In this document: positions 1 to 10,504 of the stretch, in pieces
Layout: every line of letters starts with the position of its first letter
Numbering within the stretch: position 1 is the stretch's first letter
Assembly: GCA_949361645.1 (NCBI GenBank)
Contig: OX442422.1
Location: 2,755,563-2,819,562 of the forward strand
From: Spongilla lacustris
Lineage: Eukaryota > Porifera > Demospongiae > Spongillida > Spongillidae
DNA: 64,000 bases
Direction of reading: 5' to 3'
Position numbers and translations under genes: made by a program
Notes under the pieces: generated by a model
What the model was told of the DNA's origin: nothing
Seen by the model: the letters and a program-made list of their open reading frames with translations, nothing else
The model's database searches: none

Positions 1-3000
1 CTTGTCTTCCAGACAGATAGACAGAACCCTCTCTGAGTGAGACAGAAAAAGCATTCTCTTTCTGTCAAATAGAGAGACTCCTCTCTGTGTGTCAGGCAGA
101 GATTATCCTTCAGTTCCAGTCAGGTAGAGAGACTCCTCTCATCCAGTCAGGTAGAGAGACCCTTCTGTTCCAGACAGATAGACAGAACCCTATCTGAGTA
201 AGAAAGAAAGAGCATTCTCTTTCTGTCAGATAGAGAGACCCCTCTCTGAGTGAGACAGAAAAAGCATTCTTTTTCTATCAAATAGAGAGACCCCTCTCTC
301 TGTGTCAGGCAGAGATCATCCTTCAGTTCCAGTCAGGTAGAGAGACCCCACTCTTCCAGTCAGGTACAGAGACCCCTCTCTTCCAGTCAGGTACAAAGAC
401 CCCTGTCTGTGAGCGCCGTCATACGCATCTACGTTCCTTCCTTCCGCATGGTCTAATTTGGCGGGTGGAGACACGCCGTGTGTGACTCCTGTTCCTACGT
501 TGGCTCGGTGGGGAAGGGCTTCTCTTCCACTGCGGTAGAGTGACTCTTATCTCCAAGTGAGACGGAGAGACCATCCCTACCAGTCCGGTAGAGAGACCGA
601 CCTGTCTGTATCAGGGCAGCAGATAGACTCCTCTGTGTGAGTGACACAGAGAGATCCCTCACTTCCAGTCAGGTAGAGAGACCGCTCTCTGAGTGAGACA
701 GAAAAAGCATTTTCTTTCTATCAGACAGAGAGACCCCTCTCTCTGTGTCAGACAGAGATCACCTTTCAGTTCCAGTCAGGTAGAGATCACCTTTCAGTTC
801 CAGTCAGGTAGAGAGACCACCGTCTCCGAGTGAGACAGAGAGAACATTCACTTCCAGTCAGGTAAAGAGACCTTCCTCTCCAAGTGATATGGAGAGACCC
901 CTCCCTTCCAGTCAGGTAGAGAGACCCCTCTCTGAGTGAGACAGAAAAAGCATCTTCTTTCTGTCAAATTAAGAGACCCCTCAGGCAGAGATTATCCTTC
1001 AGTTCCAGTCAGGTAGAGAGACTCCTCTCTTCCAGCCAGGTAGAGAGATCCCTCTCTTCCAGTCAGGTAAAGAGACCCCTTTCTTCCAGTCATGTAGAGA
1101 GACCCCTCTCTTCCTGTCAGGTACAGAGACCCCTCTAAGAGTGAGACAGAAAATACATTCTCTTTCTGTCAAATAGAGAGACCCCTCTCTCTGTGTCAGG
1201 CAGAGATCATCCTTCAGTTCCAGTCAGGTAGAGAGACCCCACTCATCCAGTCAGGTACAGAGACCCCTCTCTTCCGGTCAGTTAGAGAGACCCTGCTCTT
1301 CCAGTCAAGTAGAGAGACCCTTCTTTTCCAGTCAGGTACAGAGACCCCTGTCTGTGAGACCCATCTCTTCCTGTCAGGTAGAGTGACTCTTATCTCCAAG
1401 TGAGACGGAGAGACCATCCCTTCCAGTTGGGTAGAGAGACCGACCTGTCTGTATCAGGGCAGCAGATAGACTCCTCTGTGTGAGTCACACAGAGAGATCC
1501 CTCACTTCCAGTCAGGTAGAGAGACCGCTCTCTGAGTGAGACAGAAAAAGCATTTTCTTTCTGTCAGACAGAGACCCCTCTCTCTGTGTCAGACAGAGAT
1601 CACCTTTCAGTTCCAGTCAGGTAGAGATCACCTTTCAGTTCCAGTCAGATAGAGAGACCACCGTCTCTGAGTGAGACAGAGACCATTTACGTCCAGTCAG
1701 GTAAAGAGACCTTCCTCTCCTAGTGATATGGAGAGACCCCTCCCTTCCAGTCAGGTAGAGAGACCCCTCTCTGAGTGAGACAGAAAAAGCATTTTCTTTC
1801 TGTCAAATTAAAAGACCCCTCTGGCAGAGATTATCCTTCAGTTCCAGTCAGGTGGAAAGACTCCTCTCTTCCAGCCAGGTAGAGAGATCCCTCTCTTCCA
1901 GTCAGGTACAGAGACCCCTGTCTGAGAGACCCTTCTCTTCCAGTAAGGTAGAGAGACCACTGGCTTCCAGTGAGGTAGAGTAACTCTTATCTTCAAGTGA
2001 GACGGAGAGACCATCTCTTCTAGTCAGGTAGAGAAACCCCTCTCTGAGTGAGACAGAAAGATCACTCTCTTTCTGTCAGACAGAGAGACCTCTCTCTCTG
2101 TGTCAGGCAGAGATCACCTTTCAGTTCCAGTCAGGAAGACAGACCCCCGTATCTGAGTGAGACAGAGAGACCATTCTCTTCCAGTCAGGTAAAGAGACCT
2201 TCCTCTCCAAGTGAAATGGAGAAACCCCTCCCTTCCAGTCAGGTAGAGAGACTCCTCTCTGAGTGAGACAGAAAAAGCATTTTCTTTCTGTCAAATTAAG
2301 AGACCTCTCAGGCAGAGATCCAGTCAGGTAGAGAGACCCCACTCTTCTAGTCAGGTACAGAGACCCCTCTCCTCCAGTCAGGTAGAGAGACCCCTCTTTT
2401 CCAGTCAGGTAGAGAGATCTCTCTCTATCAGTCAGGTAGCGAGACCCCTCTCTGAGTGCGACAGAAAGATCATTCTTTTTCTGTCCGATAGAGAGACCCC
2501 TCTCTCTGTGTCAGGCAGAGATCACCTTTCAGTTCCAGTCAAGAAGCGAGACCCCCCGTCTCTGAGTGAGACAGAGAGACCTTTCTCTTCCAGTCAGGTA
2601 GAGAGACCCCTCTCTGAGTGAGACAGAAAAAGCATTTTCTTTCTGTCAAATAGAGAGAACCCTCAGGCAGAGATCATCCTTCAGTTCCAGTCAGGTAGAG
2701 AGACTCAGGTACAGAGACACCTCTCTTCCAGTCAGGTAGAGAGACCCCTCACTGAGTGAGACAGAAAAAGCATTCTCTCTGTCAAATAGAGAGACCCCTC
2801 TCTGTGTGTCAGGCAGAGATCATCCTTCAGTTCCAGTCAGGTAGAGAGACTCCTCTCTTCCAGTCAGGTAGAGAGACCCTTCTCTTCCAGACAGATAGGC
2901 AAAACCATATCTGAGTGAGAAAGAAAGAGCATTCTCTTTCTGTCAGATAGAGAGAACCCTCTCTGACTGAGACAGAAAAAGCATTCTCTTTCTGTCAGAT

Positions 3001-4110
3001 AGAGAGACCCCTCTCTCTGTGTCAGGCAGAGATCATCCTTCAGTTCCAGTCAGGTAGAGAGACCCCATACTTCTAGTCAGGTACAGAGACCCCTCTCTTC
3101 CGGTCAGGTAGAGAGACCCTACTTATCCAGTCCAGTAGAGAGACCTGTCTTTTTCAGTCAGGTACAGAGACCCCTGTCTCGGAGAGACCCTTCTCTTCCA
3201 GTCAGGTAGAGAGACCCGTGTCTTCAAGTCAGGTAGAGTGACTCTTATCTCCAAGTGAGACAGAGAAACCATCCCTTCCAGTCAGGTAGAGAGACCCCTC
3301 TCTGAGTGAGACAGAACAATCATTCTCTTTCTATCAGACAGAGAGACCCCTCTCTCTGTGTCAGGCGGAGATCACCTTTCAGTTCCAGTCAGGTAGAGAG
3401 ACCCCCGTCTCTGAGTGAGACAGAGAGACCCTTTCCTTCCAGTCAGGTAGAGAGACCCCTCTCTGAGTGAGACAGAAAAAGGATTTACTTTATGTCAAAT
3501 TAAGAGACCCCCCAGGCAGAGATCATCCTTCAGTTCCAGTCAGGTAGAGAGACTCCTCTCTTCCAGTCAGGTAGAGAGACCCTTCTCTTCCAGACAGATT
3601 GACAGAACCGTCTCTGACTGAGACAGATCTCTTTCTGTCAGATAGAGAGACCCCTCTCTCTGTGTCAGGCAGAGATCATCCTTCAGTTCCAGTCAGGTAT
3701 TAGAGAGACCCCTAACATCCAGTCAGGTAGAGAGACCCCTCTCTTCCTGTCAGGTACAGAGACCCCTCTCTGGGTGAGACAGAAAAAAGTATTCTCTCTC
3801 TGTCAAATAGAGAGACCCCCCTCTCTCTGTGTCAGGCAGAGATCATCCTTCAGTTCCAGTCAGGTAGAGAGACCCCTCTCTTTCCAGTCAGGTAGAGGGA
3901 CCCCTCTCTTTCCAGTCAGGTAGAGAGACCCCTGCCTTCCAGTCAGGTAGAGAGACCCCTCTTTTCAAGTCAGGTAGAGAGACCCCTGCCTTCCAGTCAG
4001 GTAGAGAGACCCCTGCTTTCCAGTCAGGTAGAGAGACGCCTCTCTTCCAGTCGGGTAGAGAGACCTTTTCTCCAAGTGAGACGGAGAGACCCCGACCTTC
4101 CAGTCCAGGT
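1..4110. repeat. Complex minisatellite array with higher-order structure
   Basis: The first 4.1 kb is almost entirely variants of a unit of about 27 bp with the core 'cagtcaggtagagagacc' followed by 'cctctcttc'. Variants such as 'gagtgagacagaaaaagcat' and 'gtgtcaggcagagatcatc' alternate with it. A larger block beginning 'cctgtctgtatcagggcagc' recurs at 601 and 1444, giving an 843-bp higher-order period. A short unique insert lies at about 413-535. The array continues to or beyond the left edge. Long open frames on the minus strand (VSLPDWK repeats) are by-products of the repeat and not evidence of a gene. Confidence 0.95.
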
Positions 4111-5850
4111 GGAGGCAGAGTGACTACGTATACAGCAGGTAGGCCTGTCGAGGCCGGCACGCACGTACACGAACCTTAGTTAGTGTGGTAGGACATTGCA
4201 GAGCAAGCTGCTCCAGTTGTTTTTGGGTTCGTACAAGTGTCCTGCTCGTAGCGACCCTGCTTTCTACGAATTCTGTCTGTAACATGAACGAATACGCTAC
4301 ATAATTTCGGAACCCATACTTACCTATGCGCGTGCATGTGTACGTACGTACTCTAGCGTCTTTGATGAAGCACGTTCTGGACCACGCGGCTGCATGCACT
4401 AGTGTAGCTGCAGCGCTGTACTAAGCTGCCTTGTTGCTTAAGTTCACCTCCCGCCTTTGTGCGCAGGTAGGCCTATTTGAAATGACGTTCGAATTGAAAT
4501 GGTGCACACCTAGTACGGTTTGTTATTAAAACCAGTACAGCTAGCTAACTGCTGTGAAACGAACGACGCGGTATGGTACGATTTGCGTCCAATAAAGATT
4601 CTCTGCTTTTTTTTTTTTTTTATGAACAACTCAGTGAAGCATAGGCTCGTTAGCCACGGCTTGGGGATTTTTGATAACACTGGATTTTACAATATTTGCC
4701 CATGCATCTGATGGGTCACATTTGCGCAGGCGAATGAAAAGTGCGCGCAATGATGTTGAAGAGAAGCATAGTTTAGGAGGGTGGGGCTGTGTTGTGCACA
4801 GCGGCAATGTATCACGTGAATGTGATAATATTCAATTGTGTTCACGTGAGACCTCTCGTACGCAGACCTAAACATTCAGGTTCCACTTTCGTTCAATAAT
4901 TCCGCGCATGCGTAAGCGCTGCCAAACTTGGACAGTTTGTAACTTTGTTTCCAGTGGAGGAGAAAATACAAAAGTTAGTTCCACAATTAGAGTACGGCTT
5001 CCTCTACAGGTCTGATAATTCAAAGTTAGCTTTTAACAATGTCAATTAACAGAAACTAATCAACTCCGTTTTAAACGTTTGGCTTCGTTAGTCACCACGC
5101 AAGATGGTAAGCTGTTCATTGGCACGATTATTGGATGCTTCTTTGCATAGATTCACCGTGATATTGGTGATTAATTTGCAATAGCTTGACTTTCAGCAGG
5201 GGTTTCCCCACAAAAACCACATATAAGATAGATCACGTGATAAGTAATTTTAATAGTTATAAAAATTAATTTTTACACACTTCCTGGGTGGTACTGAATG
5301 TTGATCATAGCATTGGCATGTTTTTAATAAACCGATAACTAACTTTTAATAACTACACATTCATAACTTAAGCTAATGATTGGCATGATTTTTGGTTTAA
5401 ACAGCATAATTTTACCATGTTCAGTTCTGGAGTTATGCCAATTCAAAGATTTTGCGCGACTTTTGGATCACCCTGTATATGCCTCATGATCGGTTTGTAC
5501 AATATAATAATGCTGCAACAAGATACCTTTTAATATGGTTACAATTAACCTATACTACACTGATTCCAGCTCGAATATGGGATACAGTCCTGCATGGAGA
5601 GGATAGCTCTGATGAAGCCTACGTATACCATACAAACTGCACGATAGTGGCTTTGAAAAGGGACCAGCCCATTCTCGCGATTTGCTATCCGAGGCAAACA
5701 TCACCTATAGCCTATGCTCCACATGCCCATGTCAATTGCTAATGATATCTTAATGATAAATATTTTAAAAAACAAAAATACGCATATAACTAGACTATAT
5801 CAACACGCGTACTTGTACCTTTAAAAGTATATGATCATTTACATATTCCT
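4111..5850. other. Intergenic sequence without recognised features
   Basis: No domain, RNA gene or clear repeat is visible. The sequence is of mixed composition, with a short poly-T run near 4607-4620 and several short open frames of no recognisable content. Confidence 0.5.
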
Positions 5851-6593
5851 ATTTTCTTGCTAAAGGAGATTACATTGATATCGACAAGGTTCAACTGGAT
5901 CATGTGGCGGAGGGGGAGGTAAACACAGCGTGGAGGAGTCCCACCCGTGATTTTTGCCAAACGCTATCCATTGGTTAATCATGATCTTTGCACATTGTGG
6001 TATACATCCTGGGACAATACGTGCATCTAAACCTTTCGTGAACTGTGTGTACATATCTGGAGTAAAGTTGAGATCCCTGGGGTAAGGCCTGTTTTGGGAG
6101 CCTACAGATCGTATCACTCCATGTAGCACTACTTGACCTCTGAAAAGTATCTCACTTCTAACAATAAGGGCCATCTGACTGGCCCACCATGTCTTCTGGT
6201 CAAATGTGGCGTCGTAAGGTAGAAGGTACTTCACTGCTTTGTGATGAAAGGCGTTAATCATGGCGTCATACCACAGGCCTGCAACGTAAACATGCTCCAA
6301 ATCCTCCCCAAAGCAACTCCTGTCTTTGTGAATTTGATGTATCTTCTCTGCATAATCTTGGCCAGGCAAATCAAGTGCCAAAACAGCTGGTTCAACAGTC
6401 TGTAAAAATCATTCGAACCTTCTCCATGCCTCTGCATTTTTGTTATCCACTACCATGACATCATCGTCCATAAATATGTAGTACAAATAGGTGGTGTTCC
6501 TCTTCATGGCCGTCTCAAAGAGAAGGTTCCTCCCAGTAGTCCATGTCGTGGATGTACCCAAAATGTACTCCACGTGAGGTAGAGAGCGGTCAT
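5851..6593 (-). pseudogene. Broken copy of glycosyltransferase-like gene
   Basis: This is a duplicate of the C-terminal two thirds of the gene at 24202-25320 on the same strand. Similarity starts just past the shared stop, at 'ttttcttgctaaaggagatt', and runs up to the assembly gap at 6594. The frame 6381-5860 encodes the lumenal tail, including 'PYDATFDQKTWWASQM' and the Pro-rich 'CLPPPPPHDPVEPC' end. Just upstream, the GGA codon of the intact copy (RRFEGFLQ) has become TGA (RRFE-stop-FLQ), near 6413. The acidic DDDV motif still lies upstream of that stop. The 5' part, including any membrane anchor, is hidden by or lost in the gap. I infer a recent duplicate that has decayed; which copy is ancestral cannot be told. 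Confidence 0.8.
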
Positions 6594-6793
6594 NNNNNNN
6601 NNNNNNNNNNNNNNNNNNNNNNNNNNNNNNNNNNNNNNNNNNNNNNNNNNNNNNNNNNNNNNNNNNNNNNNNNNNNNNNNNNNNNNNNNNNNNNNNNNNN
6701 NNNNNNNNNNNNNNNNNNNNNNNNNNNNNNNNNNNNNNNNNNNNNNNNNNNNNNNNNNNNNNNNNNNNNNNNNNNNNNNNNNNNNNNNNNNNN
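6594..6793. other. Assembly gap (200 N)
   Basis: Exactly 200 N. A round number like this usually marks a scaffold join of unknown true length. It truncates the 5' end of the glycosyltransferase-like pseudogene. Confidence 0.99.
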
Positions 6794-7061
6794 ATACCGT
6801 TTTGTAAGGCCTAGCGGCAGGTATTTAGAAGAGGGGCGTTACTAATTTCAATGACGTAGCCTTTGGTGACTGAACTGGAAGGTAAGCGTACTACAGCGAT
6901 GCTCAGGAGGCATGTGGCTACCAGAATTTACTAACCTGAAGTGGCAACGCATTTTCTGTCACCACAAACAAGCTGATCGTATTGCATGAATAATCGACAT
7001 ACTTGTGGTTTTGTCCCTACATGTACATGTCCTATACATGTACATGATTATACATGTAGGT

Positions 7062-10000
7062 ATGGATTACCACAACGAACAAGTTCCCCTACATTGTAGA
7101 GTGTGTGGGCAGAGGCTGATCGAGCAAGTACAAGACAAAGAAAAGAAGCAGCTATGTTTGCAAAACTTTTAACATCGACACATCTGGGGATGATGTCAAT
7201 ACACACCCTGAGATGTTCTGCATGGAATGCAAGCTAAGCATGGAGAGAACCATCTGTGCCATATCAGAGGTCGTGCATCACAAATGTACAGTGATGCCAT
7301 TCAGTTGAGTGGCAAAAACATTCAGATGAAGAATGCAAGGTAAGGGGTATACATTAATTTGCTCTAAGTAAACATATGACGTCATGGTGTAGGTATGTGA
7401 GCACTTCCATGCATGCTCAAGTGGACACAGTAGGAGGCCAACACTTGGTGGAGGCCGTCAGGCAGGCATTGCACCTAATGCACTTATAGCTCATTGTGAG
7501 AAGATTGCCCCTCCCCATAGTCCACCTTTGGCAAGTGCTAACAACCAGTCAATGCTGAATGAGCTGAAGTGTGCACTGTGCTCCAACATCCTCTCCCAGC
7601 CACTGGAACTGCAGTGTGGCGCACTGGTGTGCTTCAAATGCCTCCAGGAGTCTATAGCAGCATCTGGTGCTGTGAACTGTCCCTGCTGTTCAGATGATGG
7701 TCCCCTGGCTTCATCCCACGTCAGACCAGCATCCAGTGTGATTCCCTGCTGCTGTCAGATGTTCTGGTGCACTGTACAGACTGCAGCAGGGACATTTAAG
7801 GCTGGTGGCTATGAAGGGCATGAGTGTGCACCAACACTTACACCTGGGGAGGAGAAGCAAGCAGCAGGATTGCTGAAGAGGGCCATCTCTACCAGTCCTG
7901 ACAAACACCAGAGCAAACCAGGAAACCACAGCTGCCTGCTCAAGGACTGTGAGATGAGATGTTTAGAAATGCAGAGGATCCGCACCGTTGTCAGTGGTGG
8001 AGAAGCATCTTCCCTTATCCAAAACAAGGTCCTCATCCTCAGTGATGAAGAGAGGCAATCTTTGTTGGATAAGGCAGGCATCTCATCATCCATTGAGATC
8101 GGGGCAGCGGAGGTATTGGCGATTAAGGCTGAGCTTGCCCTACCTTTGTACAAACTGAGGTTTCTAAGGTGGTATGTCACAACATACAGCAAACGCACAA
8201 TTCTAACTCACTGGTATTTCAGGTGGCTCAAAGCGTCTGGAATCTCTCTGGCTGGTGAGGAAAGGATGCACCACATTTCTAACCAAATTGTGGGTGAGAA
8301 TCTGAAAGGAGAGATGGCCCTATTTTCTTTTCCACTTCCATCTGGGGGAGAGTAAATCAAAGGAGCTCCTTTGGTATACATTCCACATCTGGTGGATAAA
8401 GTTGTGCAGCTCTTAGATGGGAATGAAATGTAAGACAATGGTATACAAAGGTTGTTATACATGGTTTCAGTTTCAGGACTGGCAGGCTTACATGGCATGA
8501 GGGTTTATACCAGCCAGTGAGATGTGGTTGAAGATCGGAGGGGACAAGGGAGGTGGAGCATTCAAAATGAGCTTCCAAATTGTGAACATTGCCGCACCCA
8601 ATTCAGTCCATAATATCGTGTATTCAGCTCCTTTGCAGCTGGCAACATTGTTACTAACCTCCATGTGGCACTTGATCGCTTTAAGGACCAGGTAGAACTC
8701 CTACATGGAATGAAGTGGAGGCGAGAGCTCTATACCTTAAATCTTCTTATAGTACACAAGTGCTATAAATTACAGGCAGTACACAGTAATAGTGTTCATA
8801 TGTGGAGACTACGAGTTCTTGTCAAAGATGTATGGCATGTCAGGAGCCAGTGGTATGTACTAGTGGTGTACTAAATGCACATGCAAATGATGACCATGCA
8901 ATATAGGGTGTAACCCTTGCCTATACTGCAAAATTCAAAGCGAGCATATGGTTATACCCCTATCCGTTTGAGGGCACGCCACAGAAAGTTCACTTGAAGA
9001 GATATGTGTGCTGACCACCAGTGTTACATCTCATCAGGCAGTATTAGAAAAGATGCACAGAAGTTCTTTAACTGCATTTCAGTGCCTATCTTTGACATCC
9101 CCCTTTCACAGGTAAATGAATCTGATATTGTGATAATTTCTGTTAACAAACACCATGCAGGTCTGCCCACCTGGCCTCCACATAATGTTGGGGATCTTCA
9201 CTAAGATGTTCCATTTGCTGGAAGCTTTATGCTGTCAGCTGGACTTGGAACTGGCACATCAAACTACTGATTTCGACTCTTCCAGCTTTTCCAAGTACAG
9301 CCACTGCAGAGGCTTCCAGTGCTCCAAGCAGACCTTGAAAACACCCAGCATTCCCAGGAAGTGTTGCAGCAGGTAGCAACATTTGTGGCCTTAGTTCATG
9401 GGGAGAAAAACCCTCTAGCTGCGGATCTGCTGAAACAATCGGCTGCTGAAAGAAATCAGTGAAGGCACTTGTATGTAATGATCCAACACAATTTCTATTA
9501 GGCTTATGTCCACTATAGGAAGTAGAAGTGGCCAAATGCACAGCAATTGTGAAAAAAAGGGTATTCTGAAAAAGAAGGGCCCTTTGTCAAGGCGCTCGAC
9601 ACTGCGTTGCAATCGTTTGGTGTGCAACGACAGCAGTATTATGGAGGGGCATTTATTGGCAACCATGTTCATAAGGCATTGAAGGTAAACTGTGCTATGC
9701 ACGTGCCTATGAATAATTCATACTGAAAAAAATTTCTCAGGTATCCAACATCCAGACTCTCTGCATGTCAATATCACAATTTCCAATTTCATCACTGCAT
9801 TCTCCTTATATGGAAAATGTCACAATATATGTGATGGGAACTTCTTTGACGAAGCACAAGCACATGCATTAGACCAGGTAGATAAACAATGTTTAGTGTA
9901 CATGTAGCTAGGGTTCACTATATGCCTCAGTCCAACTAAATAGGCTATTCAAGAGTTCATGGCCTTTTTCAGAACCATGTTTCCTGAGGCAACAGTCCCA

Positions 10001-10387
10001 ATTAAAATGCACCTGTTGGAGGACCATACTCTGCGATGGGTAAATTGCAACCGTGTTGGCTTTGGCCTCTTGGGTGAACAGGGGGCCAAGTGTTGGCTTT
10101 GGCCTCCTGGGTGAACAGGGGGCCGAGTGTTGGCTTTGGCCTCCTGGGTGAACAGGGGGCCGAGTGTTGGCTTTGGCCTCCTGGGTGAACAGGGGGCCGA
10201 GTCTATTCATGCCAGGTTTAATCAACTTGGACTGGCATTTGCGCCAATCAAAGACAGAGTGCAGAACCTCAAATGCATAGTGAAAGAACGCTTATTAAGT
10301 ATTGAACCACAACTGGTAGCTGCCATACCCCCTCCAGATAAGAGAGCAATAAACGGCCAGATTGCCCTGCATGATTTCAACTTCTGA
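7062..10387 (+). pseudogene. RAG1-N-terminus-like (N-RAG-TP-like) multi-exon relic
   Basis: A degraded gene with about nine short exons. Introns that can be placed are 7340-7392, 8169-8222, 8430-8476, 8853-8906, 9112-9160 and 9685-9740. Exon 1 has a CRVCGQRL zinc motif, then 'FNIDTSGDD' and 'HPEMFCMEC', resembling the RAG1 region upstream of its RING (KIDV..D...HP..FC..C). Exon 2 carries a RING-like cluster (CALC, CGALVCFKC, CPCC) followed in another frame by HCTDC and GGYEGHEC. The usual RING His is not seen. Later exons carry GGDKGGGAFKMSFQ, CGDYEFLSKMYGMSGASG, GGAFIGNHVHKALK and GLLGEQGAESIHARFN, a set I recall from invertebrate N-RAG-TP-type proteins. No RAG1 core/Transib DDE region is recognised. 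Frameshifts occur near 7143, 7305, 7790, 8515 and 8625. Stops occur near 8354 and at the TGA after 'CKIQSEHMVIPLSV'. It is therefore a dead copy. Element termini were not found. Confidence 0.72.
10054..10201 (+). repeat. Four 37-bp tandem copies inside the RAG1-like relic
   Basis: A 37-bp unit starting 'tgttggctttggcctcctgg' occurs four times in a row (10054, 10091, 10128, 10165) within the last exon, at the conserved GFGLLGEQGA motif. Because 37 is not divisible by 3, the second copy reads out of frame to a stop. The three extra copies total 111 bp, so the frame after the array matches the frame before it. Confidence 0.95.
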
Positions 10388-10441
10388 GATTCAGGTGTTT
10401 TGGTGAGCATACTGTGTGAATTTAGTATGTGCAGAACAGGC

Positions 10442-10491
10442 ATATATTATATATATATATAATATTATAATATTATATATATATATATATT
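10442..10491. repeat. AT-rich simple repeat
   Basis: About 50 bp of alternating A/T (tatata and aatatt blocks) just downstream of the RAG1-like relic. Confidence 0.95.
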
Positions 10492-10504
10492 CGATGCAGT
10501 GAAG

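Noticed and set aside
3888..4160. VSLPDWK repeat protein on the minus strand
   Set aside because: Translation of the 27-bp minisatellite with no start or splice context.
6543..6845. Open frame across the N gap (also at 53741-54112)
   Set aside because: Mostly runs of N translated as unknown residues; not evidence of coding.
7528..8355. Single-exon RING/TRIM gene starting at 7528
   Set aside because: The frame extends upstream of 7528 without a proper ATG there. The flanking exons and later motifs fit a RAG1-N-terminus/N-RAG-TP-type multi-exon relic better than a TRIM protein.
7062..10387. RAG1 core (DDE) recombinase or Transib transposase
   Set aside because: None of the core or Transib catalytic blocks was recognised; only the N-terminal similarity is supported.
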